Numbered from the stretch's first letter, positions 21,891 to 29,715 are shown. The stretch is DNA of 40,092 nt from Candidatus Woesebacteria bacterium (GCA_018060845.1 JAGOVG010000003.1:85759-125850); one strand, 5' to 3'. The notes: generated by a model not told the origin, from the sequence alone. Numbers and translations: made by a program.

Positions 21891-22310
21891 CTACTTTCTT
21901 ACTAGGTAATCCAAATGCTTCTTTAGCTCATCCAACTTCATATGTAGTTCATCCTGTCGCTCCAATATCCGCCTCATATTAAAATCTTCTTGGTATCTAA
22001 GCATCTCAACCGACACAAAAGCAACCAAAGATCCAAATAATAGTACTCCGCCTACTTCTAGTATCACTGCCATCAGTCGCCCTAGCAGGGTCACAGGATA
22101 CACATCCCCGTAGCCAACACCAGTAACAGTCGTAATAGCAAACCAGAGCCCATCCTCATAATCCAAAATCCGAGCAGCTGCTGCACCCGATTCGACTGGC
22201 ACGATCACGAGTCCCAAAACAAACATCAGAACAATAAGTAATAGTAACAGTTTACGAAATCTCTTACTCCGCGCTAGTTTGCCGGCCACGTCTCTAACAT
22301 GCTGTGTCAT
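21891..22310 (-). CDS. Two-helix potassium channel
   Basis: 139 aa. Membrane helix at about 20-38, pore helix and selectivity filter T-V-T-G-V-G-Y-G-D (the canonical T-x-G-Y-G), second helix at about 85-105, then a ~35-residue charged coiled coil (FNMRRILERQDELHMKLDEL). It would form a tetrameric K+ channel in the plasma membrane. There is no RCK domain. Its start follows the ftsH stop by 3 nt, so it is co-transcribed with ftsH. Confidence 0.9.
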   Translation of the reverse strand: MTQHVRDVAGKLARSKRFRKLLLLLIVLMFVLGLVIVPVESGAAAARILDYEDGLWFAITTVTGVGYGDVYPVTLLGRLMAVILEVGGVLLFGSLVAFVSVEMLRYQEDFNMRRILERQDELHMKLDELKKHLDYLVRK

Positions 22311-22313
22311 ACC

Positions 22314-24266
22314 CTATTTATACACCACGCTATACTTTTCTGCTTTTTGGATCTCTTCTTTAGTAACACCTACTATCCGCTCAAAATCCTCGCGCTCTAG
22401 CGATTCTTTCTCTTTAAGCTCTACAACCACACGATCCATTATTTTGCTTTGGTCTTTGAGTATTTGCATGGTCACCTTCTCACAAATGTTTACGATTTTC
22501 TTCACTTCACCGTCGATCTCAGCCCGCTTAGAATCAGAGACATCAGTTGGCTCTAGATAGTTACGACCCCACTCCGAGTAACCCTCTTGTGGTCCAAAAT
22601 CAATTGGTCCGAGTGGGCTCATACCATAGTCAACAACCATCGCCCGTGCAATACGAGTTACTCGGTCAATATCGGAGCTAGCACCAGCAGTTAGGTCGTT
22701 ATAGACTAGCTGCTCTGCTGCTCTGCCACCTAGCAAGGTACAGATCTCTTCTAATAGCTCGGTTCTGGTGCTCTGATATTTGTCCTGTGCTGGAGGGATT
22801 AGGGTGTAGCCAAGAGCGCGCCCACGTGAGACTATCGAGATCCGGTGTACTGGGTCGGTGTGAGAGAGGAAGTGTGTAACTAGGGCATGTCCTGCCTCAT
22901 GATATGCTGTCATGTCTCGCTCTACCGCATTAAACATCCTCTTCTTTTCTGGTCCCATTTTGACTTTGGTTGCCGCTTCTTCGAGGTCTGCATTTGTGAT
23001 CTCAGTTCTATCCTCACGGGCGATCAAGATGGCAGCCTCATTTAGCATGTTCTCTAGGTCAGCTCCGGTAAATCCAACAGTGCGCCTCGCAGTCTTTTCC
23101 CAATCGATATCTTTTGCAAATGGCTTACCTGCAGCATGGATTCCAAGGATTGCCTTTCGTCCTTCGATGTCTGGCATGTCGAGCGTGACGCGTCGATCAA
23201 ACCTACCAGGCCTAACTAGGGCTGGGTCTAAGACGTCAGGTCGATTGGTTGCAGCTAGTACGACGACACTCTCGTTAGCGGTAAAACCATCCATCTCCAC
23301 TAAGATTTGGTTGAGTGTTTGATCTCTCTCATCATGTCCACCCATGCTTCCTGCACCGCGGGTACGACCGATTGCATCTACTTCGTCAATAAAGATAATT
23401 GCGGGTGAGGCTTTTTTGGCTGTATCAAATAGGTCACGAACGCGAGAGGCACCAACTCCAACCAACATCTCCATAAACTCGGATCCGGCCATCGAGAAGA
23501 ATGGTACATTGGCTTCGCCTGCGACGGCTCGGGCAAGCAGTGTTTTACCAACACCAGCTGGTCCAACTAAGAGGACGCCCTTAGGCGCGCGCGCTCCGAC
23601 TTTGGTATATTTTGCCGGGTTTTTGAGGAAGTCGACTACTTCTTCGAGTTCTTGCTTGGCTTCTGTAACGCCTGCTACTCCATCAAACTTAATAGATTGT
23701 TTGCCTTTAGCAAATAGCTTGGCTTTGCTCTTGCCCATCCCAAACATACCTCCACCCATTCCCCCACCACCACCTCTCATCTGCCTTAGGATCATGACAA
23801 AAAATAGTGCCATGAGGACAAATGACAAGACATTTAGTATCCCGCCTAGCGAATCCCAGAAACTACCATTAGATACTTCAAAGTTAACGCTCGCTGGATC
23901 TATATCATATTGAGTGAGGAGTTCGGTAAATGACTGGCCTGTTTCTTTGGTCGAGAGTTTAATCTTTTTATCGGCATAGTTGAGAACTATCGAGTCACCG
24001 AGAACCTCTACCTTTTCCACCCTTTTCTCTCTTATTTCAGTCATTGCCTCAGTCACAGTCAGAGTGGCATTACTTACCCCACTATTAAGATATGTAAAAA
24101 TAGCAGGCAGGAATAAGAACAGGATTAGGATCCACACAACCGTTCGCTTCATATCAAAGCGGAAGCTCCACATCTTAACTGGTTTACCCTTAAGGACTGG
24201 TGGCATTTTTGTCTCTGGCTTCTTATCTGTTTTTTTCGGCACAGTGTCCCTCCATAGCTCCCCCAT
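22314..24266 (-). CDS. ftsH: Membrane-bound AAA+ zinc protease FtsH
   Basis: 650 aa. Two N-terminal membrane helices (about 41-60 and 143-162) flank a small periplasmic domain; a Gly/Met-rich linker follows. Walker A G-P-A-G-V-G-K-T at 235-242, Walker B F-I-D-E-V-D at 292-297, the arginine-finger region R-P-G-R-F-D, and the protease site H-E-A-G-H at 456-460. It degrades membrane and regulatory proteins. The N terminus carries a ~35-residue Lys/Pro-rich cytoplasmic extension before the first helix. Confidence 0.97.
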   Translation of the reverse strand: MGELWRDTVPKKTDKKPETKMPPVLKGKPVKMWSFRFDMKRTVVWILILFLFLPAIFTYLNSGVSNATLTVTEAMTEIREKRVEKVEVLGDSIVLNYADKKIKLSTKETGQSFTELLTQYDIDPASVNFEVSNGSFWDSLGGILNVLSFVLMALFFVMILRQMRGGGGGMGGGMFGMGKSKAKLFAKGKQSIKFDGVAGVTEAKQELEEVVDFLKNPAKYTKVGARAPKGVLLVGPAGVGKTLLARAVAGEANVPFFSMAGSEFMEMLVGVGASRVRDLFDTAKKASPAIIFIDEVDAIGRTRGAGSMGGHDERDQTLNQILVEMDGFTANESVVVLAATNRPDVLDPALVRPGRFDRRVTLDMPDIEGRKAILGIHAAGKPFAKDIDWEKTARRTVGFTGADLENMLNEAAILIAREDRTEITNADLEEAATKVKMGPEKKRMFNAVERDMTAYHEAGHALVTHFLSHTDPVHRISIVSRGRALGYTLIPPAQDKYQSTRTELLEEICTLLGGRAAEQLVYNDLTAGASSDIDRVTRIARAMVVDYGMSPLGPIDFGPQEGYSEWGRNYLEPTDVSDSKRAEIDGEVKKIVNICEKVTMQILKDQSKIMDRVVVELKEKESLEREDFERIVGVTKEEIQKAEKYSVVYK

Positions 24267-24309
24267 ATTCGAGCGTCGGGGGATGTGTGTTATTCTACCA
24301 GACTCTTTA

Positions 24310-24507
24310 TCAAATTTCCGACCTTAGGCAATGGTGACTCTTCCCAAACTTGCTTATTTCATCATCAATCCTTTGTTCGGCCCAGTCTTTACCTAATGCT
24401 GCGACCGCTTCTGGGCTGAGTGAAAAGTATACCCACCCACATTGATTACAAATTATTTGCCACGGACCTCCCTCTCCTTTGTAAACAGAATATAATTCAG
24501 TACTCAT
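24310..24507 (-). CDS. Small hypothetical protein with C-x2-C
   Basis: 65 aa. A C-N-Q-C pair at about 20-23 and a later H-H-C (about 58-60) could bind zinc. No strong Shine-Dalgarno. It lies 43 bp upstream of ftsH on the same strand. No family recognised; coding status is moderately supported by the Cys pattern and spacing. Confidence 0.45.
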   Translation of the reverse strand: MSTELYSVYKGEGGPWQIICNQCGWVYFSLSPEAVAALGKDWAEQRIDDEISKFGKSHHCLRSEI

Positions 24508-24560
24508 ATACTATAACCACTCTAACCTTTTTCAGATCGATTTACCTAGCTAGCCGCCGA

Positions 24561-24803
24561 TTAATCCTCTCTTCCTAGTTCTGCCAGTGCAGCAGGGATA
24601 TAAATATTAAGTGTATGGCTCCCGTTATGTCTCTCATGCTCTGTTCCCAATGCTAGTGCGTGACTAAAGCCTTCCATGCTTACGTCATTTGATGGATAAC
24701 CTGGTAGTGTCTTTGGGCATCCACCACTCTTACTCAACCTGCCATTCCCAGCACACCACACTTTTATCTCTTCGCGTTTTGATATTTCAATATTAATAGT
24801 CAT
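24561..24803 (-). CDS. Small hypothetical protein
   Basis: 80 aa, starting MTINIEISKREEIKVWCAGN, with a predicted beta-rich N terminus, a Gly/Pro/Ser-rich middle and a C-terminal helix. It follows the HNH gene by 8 bp on the same strand, so the two are probably co-transcribed. I do not recognise it. Confidence 0.45.
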   Translation of the reverse strand: MTINIEISKREEIKVWCAGNGRLSKSGGCPKTLPGYPSNDVSMEGFSHALALGTEHERHNGSHTLNIYIPAALAELGRED

Positions 24804-24811
24804 AGTTTTTT

Positions 24812-25153
24812 CTATCTAATTACTTCTCTTTCAATATTCGATAGCATTGCTATCGTCAACCCGCCAAGAAATCGCGCTGTCTCTTCGTGAGTGTATTGCA
24901 TCGCATTATCTGCTTCCTGGTGACAGTCTTTACACAGCACTTCAGCATTTACAATTGACCTTACTAGCTCAGGAAATAAGTATGGATAATAGTTAACAAC
25001 ACAATAGATCGCTAGTTTGTGGTGTATCTCTAGATACCCATCTCTCGCCTTCTTCTTGGGTACTTTACATCGCTCACAACGGTATCCAGCACGCTTAAGT
25101 GCATCTATTTTTGTTGCATCACTAAATTCTAGCTCTGAAGGTCTCTCACCCAA
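24812..25153 (-). CDS. HNH-type nuclease-like protein
   Basis: 113 aa. C-E-R-C (residues 26-29), then E-I-H-H-K (the first His pair of HNH) and N-A-E-V-L-C-K-D-C-H, matching the H-N-H core with a four-Cys zinc site. Such small proteins are metal-dependent nucleases; the target is unknown. It lies below an unusually strong hairpin (25241-25286) and divergent to an XRE regulator, which suggests accessory or mobile DNA. Confidence 0.7.
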   Translation of the reverse strand: MGERPSELEFSDATKIDALKRAGYRCERCKVPKKKARDGYLEIHHKLAIYCVVNYYPYLFPELVRSIVNAEVLCKDCHQEADNAMQYTHEETARFLGGLTIAMLSNIEREVIR

Positions 25154-25240
25154 ATAGATCTCTCCACCCGAGGATTTGTGACGTGTGACAAGAGTGCTAA
25201 ACTATAGTCAAGCATAACTTCCCTCTGGGTTGATATGTCA

Positions 25241-25286
25241 CCGACGCTCGGGAGATTTTGCATCCCCATGCACTCCCGTCCGTCGG
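25241..25286. other. Strong nested hairpin in the HNH/XRE intergenic region
   Basis: CCGACG-ct-CGGGAG (25241-25254) pairs with CTCCCG-tc-CGTCGG (25273-25286). Inside, TGCAT-cccc-ATGCA forms a second perfect stem. It is much more GC-rich than the flanks and has no T run, so it is not a normal terminator. It could be a 5'-UTR structure of the HNH gene, or a recombination or single-strand site. The rest of 25154-25395 is AT-rich promoter-like sequence. Confidence 0.7.
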
Positions 25287-25395
25287 CTCTAAATAATTAA
25301 CAAAAGAAAATAAATAGCTACTTAACAAGTGTGTGATAATAGTAAATAGTAGCATTAACTATTGTATAACTAAATAACGGAGTTACGTCAATACT

Positions 25396-25806
25396 ATGAA
25401 AGACATCATAAAGGATCAAAAAAATAACCCAGTTGGCAGCTATGTTAGCTACCAGAGGAGTAAGCGAGGTATCTCGCTATCTGAGCTGTCACGTCGCTCA
25501 CAGCTTTCTGTCTCTTACCTCTCAAAATTAGAGGGAGGTGCATACAAGTCACCCAGTTTTGAAGCCTTAAATGCTCTAGCTATAGCCCTAAAAACTCCAA
25601 CTGCAGATTTTTTGCGTAAGTGCGGCCTGATCGACGAAAAAGGAGTCCTCCCCTCTATCAACTTTCATCTCAAAGAGCAGTACTACTTCCCCCCCGAAGC
25701 AATAGACGAGGTCAATTCATACATCGACTACATTAAATCTAAGTACAAAAAAGAGATCGCACTCTACAAAAAGCTCCACCAGGAATACTGGAACAAACAA
25801 TCTTAG
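25396..25806 (+). CDS. XRE-family transcriptional regulator
   Basis: 136 aa. Residues 14-70 are a helix-turn-helix: G-S-Y-V-S-Y-Q-R-S-K-R-G-I-S-L-S-E-L-S, then the recognition helix S-V-S-Y-L-S-K-L-E. The C-terminal half is helical and may mediate dimers. Upstream the half-sites AATAGT and ACTATT could form an operator. It may control the divergent HNH genes. It converges on the tRNA-binding protein gene with a 4-nt overlap. Confidence 0.85.
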   Translation: MKDIIKDQKNNPVGSYVSYQRSKRGISLSELSRRSQLSVSYLSKLEGGAYKSPSFEALNALAIALKTPTADFLRKCGLIDEKGVLPSINFHLKEQYYFPPEAIDEVNSYIDYIKSKYKKEIALYKKLHQEYWNKQS

Positions 25807-26153
25807 TGAAATTCGCTTCCCAAGGGTACACCTGCCTGCGCAGGCAGGTCTTCACCAATTCTCACAATATATGGCTTACCATCTACTGTGTCGCAGGCAA
25901 ATAGCATCCCCTGTGACTCACCAAATGGAGTCTTCTTGGGTGGGATATTAGTTACCCAAATGGTCGTGACCCCCACCAACTCTTCTGGGTTGTACCATTC
26001 TTTAATTCCTGAGAAAATTGTCCTTGTCTCAGTAGCAAAATCTACACTAAACTTAATCAGTTTCTCGCTCCCCTCTGGAACCTCTGCGGCCGCTATCTTG
26101 CCCACTCTCACTTCTACCTTGGCATAATCAGCAAACGTTATTGGATCTTTCAT
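25803..26153 (-). CDS. Free-standing tRNA-binding (EMAP/CsaA-like) domain protein
   Basis: 116 aa. One OB-fold tRNA-binding domain: V-E-V-R-V-G-K-I near the start, then N-I-P-P-K-K-T-P-F-G-E-S-Q-G-M-L-F-A, the conserved S-x-G-M motif of the MetRS C-terminal/CsaA family. It could deliver or hold tRNA for a synthetase. The ATGA-type 4-nt overlap with trpS and the T-box upstream imply it works with TrpRS. The stretch LPAQAG is encoded by a perfect 20-bp palindrome (25830-25849) and looks inserted. Confidence 0.85.
   Translation of the reverse strand: MKDPITFADYAKVEVRVGKIAAAEVPEGSEKLIKFSVDFATETRTIFSGIKEWYNPEELVGVTTIWVTNIPPKKTPFGESQGMLFACDTVDGKPYIVRIGEDLPAQAGVPLGSEFH
25830..25849. repeat. Perfect 20-bp palindrome within a coding region
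   Basis: ACCTGCCTGCGCAGGCAGGT, fully self-complementary, encoding P-A-Q-A-G near the C terminus of the tRNA-binding protein. It is GC-rich compared with the surroundings and removes no frame. It resembles an inserted palindromic repeat unit. Confidence 0.75.
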
Positions 26154-27640
26154 ATATTTAACTTGTTCCTTTCACCTATCACCTCATAAACTTCGGCAAG
26201 CGTATCTTTTGCAAACTGAGTGGCCTTAACTGCCCCTCGCTCGAGTATTTCGCTCACTTGCTTCATGTCATCTACTAGTTCAGCTCTACGTACCCTTGCA
26301 CTCGCAAACTTTCGTTTATGTGCTGCCACCAGTTTTTGTTTGACCTCAACATCCCCGACTGTCCCTGCCCGATATCTATCTTTTAACTCTTCCACTTCAA
26401 CCTTATTATCGTTCATTAGATCATGATAAATAAACACTGGGTTCCCCTCTACTTTGCCCGGGTCGGTCACCTTTAGCCGTGTAGGATCTGTATAACTACT
26501 CATAATTTGCTTTTCAATAACTTTTTCATCCTCAAATATCCCTATAATATTCCCCAATGATTTACTCATTTTCCTAACTCCATCTGTCCCAATAATTTTG
26601 CCTACTTCTTTTGATATCATCGGCTCGGGTAGTGGGAATACACTCTTCTTATATGCTTTGTTAAAACTATCTGCAATATCACGAGTTAGCTCAATATGCT
26701 GACGCTGATCTTCCCCGACCGGTACTCCGTAAGGCTTGTACAATAGAATGTCCGCTGCCATCAATATCGGGTAGTTGAATAATCCCATATTAATAGAGTC
26801 AACGCTCGTACCTGTTTGCAGTTTGTCCTTAAAAGCATGCATTCTTTTCATCTGGCCGTAACTTATATAGTTAGCTAGTACTACTGCAAGTTGTGAATGC
26901 TCTGGCACGTCCGACTGACGGAAAAACACACACTTGTTGGGGTCGAGTCCTAGTGCCAGATAGTCTAAAACCACCCCAGTGATATTTTTTTCTAGTTGAT
27001 CTCGATCGTGGATCGTAGTTAGAGCATGTAGATCTGCTACAAAGTAATGTGTCTCATGAGTATCTTGCAGTGCTATTTGTGGAGCTACTGCCCCAAAGTA
27101 GTTGCCAATATGGAGCTGGCTCCCGCTTGGTGTAATACCTGACAAAATACGTGGGTGATCTATATATTGTGACTCGTACTCAGTTACATCACACATAATT
27201 GGATGACTCACCCTGAAGAGTTCCTTCGGTGAGGTAAGCATCCCATACTCGTTGTCTGCTGCCCCTGTGTATATCTCGTCTAGCTCCAACATCTTGTTGT
27301 CCGCATAGAATGGCATATCAAGTCCAACAGGCGGGACGAGTCCTATCTGTAAACCAAGACTGTCTAGCTCTTCTTTAGTCGCCAGACTGAGACGCTTAAT
27401 GCCCAAGAACTCACGCAGCTTTTTGCTACTCACTTTAGTGTCACCTCTTCGCTGCACTGCAACAAACCCCTTCTCTGTTGAATAAACCATGGTAGCAAGC
27501 GCATACTTCATTGGCCTGCCATGAAACCTCATGTGTTCTGCCACATCAAGCGATATGTTTTCTGGCAGCTTGATTAGCTCATATTTAACGTGAGCGTCGT
27601 CTAGCATCTTCAATACTTTTTCTTTCATCTTGTTTATCAT
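26150..27640 (-). CDS. trpS: Tryptophanyl-tRNA synthetase with N-terminal YbaK/ProX-type deacylase domain
   Basis: 496 aa; a normal TrpRS has about 330. Residues 1-155 are a YbaK/ProX-like aminoacyl-tRNA deacylase domain (FVAVQRRGDTKVSSKKLREF, then L-V-P-P-V-G-L). From 163 the class I synthetase follows: R-I-L-S-G-I-T-P-S-G-S-Q-L-H-I-G-N (HIGH-type) and K-M-S-K-S in the C-terminal third. A strong AAGGAG Shine-Dalgarno supports the start. The fused domain probably edits or discriminates charged tRNA. It is the third gene of the T-box operon, 13 nt after the 257-aa gene, and overlaps the tRNA-binding gene by 4 nt. Confidence 0.93.
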   Translation of the reverse strand: MINKMKEKVLKMLDDAHVKYELIKLPENISLDVAEHMRFHGRPMKYALATMVYSTEKGFVAVQRRGDTKVSSKKLREFLGIKRLSLATKEELDSLGLQIGLVPPVGLDMPFYADNKMLELDEIYTGAADNEYGMLTSPKELFRVSHPIMCDVTEYESQYIDHPRILSGITPSGSQLHIGNYFGAVAPQIALQDTHETHYFVADLHALTTIHDRDQLEKNITGVVLDYLALGLDPNKCVFFRQSDVPEHSQLAVVLANYISYGQMKRMHAFKDKLQTGTSVDSINMGLFNYPILMAADILLYKPYGVPVGEDQRQHIELTRDIADSFNKAYKKSVFPLPEPMISKEVGKIIGTDGVRKMSKSLGNIIGIFEDEKVIEKQIMSSYTDPTRLKVTDPGKVEGNPVFIYHDLMNDNKVEVEELKDRYRAGTVGDVEVKQKLVAAHKRKFASARVRRAELVDDMKQVSEILERGAVKATQFAKDTLAEVYEVIGERNKLNI

Positions 27641-27653
27641 AGATTCTCCTTAG

Positions 27654-28427
27654 TTAAATAGTATACAAGACAGACATTCTTTCGTCTCGCTTTAAGTATG
27701 AATGATAAAAATATCCCCTCAAGTAGCCTGACGGCTCAGTAAAAAGAATAACTGGATTTGTGTACAACTTCTTGATTGCTTGTCCTGCAAATCCATACTC
27801 GACTGCAAATCTAGCCACCTCCCTCTCTGCCAAGTTCGAGTACTGGCCAATCTCGCTCTCAGAAAAAGTATTCTCTGACATAGCTTTGTTGATTCTTTGA
27901 AAAATCAAACTATCTCGATATTCACTTGCTCTCGCCTTAATATCAGGCAGTACCTTTGCAAAGTTAAGCCGTGCTTCACTATTCCTCACACCATCAATTG
28001 GAATATTATTAAATTCTTCTTTCAATTCAGACATTTTTACAAAATCTACCACTATCTTGTTTTTCTTGACTATTTTCTCGTTAATATCATTAAAAAAGTT
28101 GTCCATAATTATCTGGACGTCTTGTTTCTTAACCAGTTCATGGTAGTTCAATATGGCAACGTCCGCCAAAATCATTGTGGCTTTTACATTTCCTAAATGA
28201 GAAATGCCAGATAGATACCGATACATTTTATCAATCATCAAGCGAACGTTGGGACTCTTATCTATCCGATCCGACAAAGCAGGAAAGTCGAATTGTTCTA
28301 CCGACCCCTCTCTCTTGCGCATATAGCCTGGACAAATAATATTCAAAATGGTGATTTCATCACCACTCTGCAAAGAGGTAATAATATTTAATCCTTGCAA
28401 CGTATTTTGTAACATCATGTCTTTCAT
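27654..28427 (-). CDS. Unknown protein B of the T-box operon (paralogue of protein A)
   Basis: 257 aa, soluble. I do not recognise the family. It aligns with the upstream 283-aa protein: C-P at 32-33, M-I-L-A-D at 85-89, D-N at 109-110, Y-G-F-A-G-Q-A-I at 211-218, F-T-E-P at 229-232, and Y-H at 241-242. Spacing between these points is nearly the same in both. The start overlaps the upstream stop by 4 nt and trpS follows after 13 nt, so it is translationally coupled and under T-box control. A role in tRNA-Trp use or a Trp-derived product is inferred from context only. Confidence 0.75.
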   Translation of the reverse strand: MKDMMLQNTLQGLNIITSLQSGDEITILNIICPGYMRKREGSVEQFDFPALSDRIDKSPNVRLMIDKMYRYLSGISHLGNVKATMILADVAILNYHELVKKQDVQIIMDNFFNDINEKIVKKNKIVVDFVKMSELKEEFNNIPIDGVRNSEARLNFAKVLPDIKARASEYRDSLIFQRINKAMSENTFSESEIGQYSNLAEREVARFAVEYGFAGQAIKKLYTNPVILFTEPSGYLRGYFYHSYLKRDERMSVLYTI

Positions 28428-29275
28428 ACAATATTCTCCCTTGGTACTACAATCATTAGATCCTTAGGATCCATGAATGCGTGATATAAATAATTCATAT
28501 AACTAGTCTCAGGGTCTGTTCCAATTATCAAATCTACACCCCGGGATCTAAGTGCAAGCCCAGCCAAACCATAGTTTAGGTGGAAACCGTATGATTCATA
28601 TTCGGATTCACCTCTCCCACGCTTATGTCTTGCCTCGTCATAAGTTTTACGTGCGACATCCTTATTTAGATGACCAAACTGAATATCACCTGAACGCATA
28701 ATTTTCCCATCTTCAACTAAATCAGATCCTTTTTGCGCAAAATCTCCAACACGATACTGAGCTGTTAATTCGCTGATCATATAATGATCTGAAGCATTAA
28801 AAATCGATCTATCTTTTCTAAGTAAATACTGCCCATACTCCAATAGATTGTCGCTCAACATGATGTTCAGATTATGTTTTCTACCCAACAACTCCCCGTT
28901 TGGCAACCCAGTATCACCGAGTATCAGCTCAATATGTACAGGCAAAGCACCCATAAGAACGCTTTTAATTTCTCTAATCAATGCTATTGCTTTATCGAAT
29001 TTATGCTTATATCGCGGGAACGCATCTATAGTGCCAACAGCCACATCAGTAATAGCCGAACTAAAACCTGCTGCCAATTTTTTTTCATCGATTAAAAAGA
29101 GCGGACACACAAACACTGCTACCTTAAAATCATCACGCTCGAATCGCTTGCGAGAAATTATTTCAGCTAGTTGATGTACTGGGTCAACACCATATTTCAT
29201 CGGATGAACGGCAGGCAACAACTCTTTATACGCTTTTTGTGCATAACCAAAGTATCCCCTGATGCCCATAGACAC
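28424..29275 (-). CDS. Unknown protein A of the T-box operon
   Basis: 283 aa from GTG 29275, with GGAG 6 nt upstream; an ATG two codons later is less well placed. Soluble, alternating beta strands and helices as in Rossmann-like proteins. Landmarks shared with protein B: C-P at 57-58, L-I-L-G-D at 117-121, D-N at 142-143, Y-G-L-A-G-L-A-L at 235-242, G-T-D-P at 252-255, Y-H at 264-265. No catalytic motif of a known family is recognised; cyclodipeptide synthases and PvcA-type enzymes were considered and not supported. First gene after the T-box, so it should be induced when charged tRNA-Trp is scarce. Confidence 0.75.
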   Translation of the reverse strand: MSMGIRGYFGYAQKAYKELLPAVHPMKYGVDPVHQLAEIISRKRFERDDFKVAVFVCPLFLIDEKKLAAGFSSAITDVAVGTIDAFPRYKHKFDKAIALIREIKSVLMGALPVHIELILGDTGLPNGELLGRKHNLNIMLSDNLLEYGQYLLRKDRSIFNASDHYMISELTAQYRVGDFAQKGSDLVEDGKIMRSGDIQFGHLNKDVARKTYDEARHKRGRGESEYESYGFHLNYGLAGLALRSRGVDLIIGTDPETSYMNYLYHAFMDPKDLMIVVPRENIV

Positions 29276-29315
29276 CAGAGGCTCCTTTCACGTATTCATT
29301 TTCTCGTTTTAACAT
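29226..29315 (-). CDS. Possible 29-codon upstream ORF overlapping the start of protein A
   Basis: ATG at 29315 with an almost perfect AAAGGAGG Shine-Dalgarno 5 nt upstream, reading MLKRENEYVKGASGVYGHQG and on to TAA at 29226, with one Trp codon near the end. It is in a different frame from protein A and runs 50 nt past that gene's GTG start. The Shine-Dalgarno is stronger than that of protein A, so ribosomes should load here. It may couple or limit translation of the operon. Confidence 0.45.
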   Translation of the reverse strand: MLKRENEYVKGASGVYGHQGILWLCTKSV

Positions 29316-29348
29316 ATACCTCCTTTATATAAATAATTAATACCCATT

Positions 29349-29670
29349 AAAAAAGCCCTTGCACGCCCACCACAAAATTTGTGATAGATGTACAAGGGCC
29401 CTTCAGCTTAGTTCAGGACGATACCACCTTGCATTCTCTTCTTACAAAAAATCCCCTCGTCGGGGAATAAATCGCAAGAAAACTCTTTCTCTGCGAGCTT
29501 TATCCTTTCGGCAACACTCGTTGCTGACTTTTTACGGTTTCGCCTCCGTATAGCACATCTCTTGGGGACTCGTACTGAGTTTACCGAAGTAGTAGCGCTA
29601 TCAGCTTGCCCGCCGCTAGGCTGGGCTCAAGGATTCCCAATCAAATCCTCTCAACGCCTTTATTCAATTA
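29349..29670 (-). promoter_or_regulatory. T-box riboswitch (probably tRNA-Trp) controlling the A-B-trpS-tRNA-binding operon
   Basis: The minus strand carries the T-box sequence GCAAGGTGGTATCGTCC (29432-29416) with the tRNA-acceptor-binding TGGT. The antiterminator pairs GCAAGG with CCTTGT, and GTCC with GGGC, around a 7-nt bulge. The competing terminator pairs GCCCTTGTAC with GTGCAAGGGC (29399-29390 and 29364-29355), followed by six Ts. Upstream helices: TCCCC/GGGGA (29452-29466), TCGCA/TGCGA (29472-29496), GCAAC/GTTGC (29511-29524), ACGG/CCGT (29534-29549), GCCC-GCC/GGC-GGGC (29608-29626). A small hairpin at 29630-29649 has TGG, the Trp codon, in its loop (29639-29637) and is the candidate specifier; Stem I would be very short. 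Confidence 0.85.
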
Positions 29671-29676
29671 AAGCGC

Positions 29677-29705
29677 AATATATCAGTCCTATACGCAGTT
29701 GTCAA
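29677..29705 (-). promoter_or_regulatory. Promoter of the T-box operon
   Basis: Minus strand TTGACA (29705-29700), exactly 17 bp, TATATT (29682-29677). The start of transcription should be near 29670, about 30 nt before the candidate specifier TGG. It lies directly after the yraN stop (29716). Confidence 0.75.
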
Positions 29706-29715
29706 ATTACCAGGT

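Noticed and set aside
23344-23913. Long plus-strand open frame (189 codons) opposite ftsH
   Set aside because: Shadow of a highly conserved gene; the composition (Pro/Ser/Thr-rich) is typical of antisense reading.
25192-25200. GAGTGCTAA, the right half of a CIRCE (HrcA) operator
   Set aside because: The left half TTAGCACTC is absent at the required 9-bp spacing and no heat-shock gene is adjacent, so a nine-base chance match is likely.
28424-29275. Cyclodipeptide synthase identity for protein A or B
   Set aside because: The G-x-S-x2-N-S-Y-F motif and the Y-x3-E catalytic pair expected for that family are not visible; only a loose pattern likeness to class I synthetase-like folds remains.
29445-29466. 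The TCCCC/GGGGA hairpin followed by six Ts as a separate terminator inside the T-box leader
   Set aside because: Its place just before the antiterminator fits T-box Stem III. The stem is only 5 bp and the main terminator is clear further downstream, so I kept it as part of the riboswitch.
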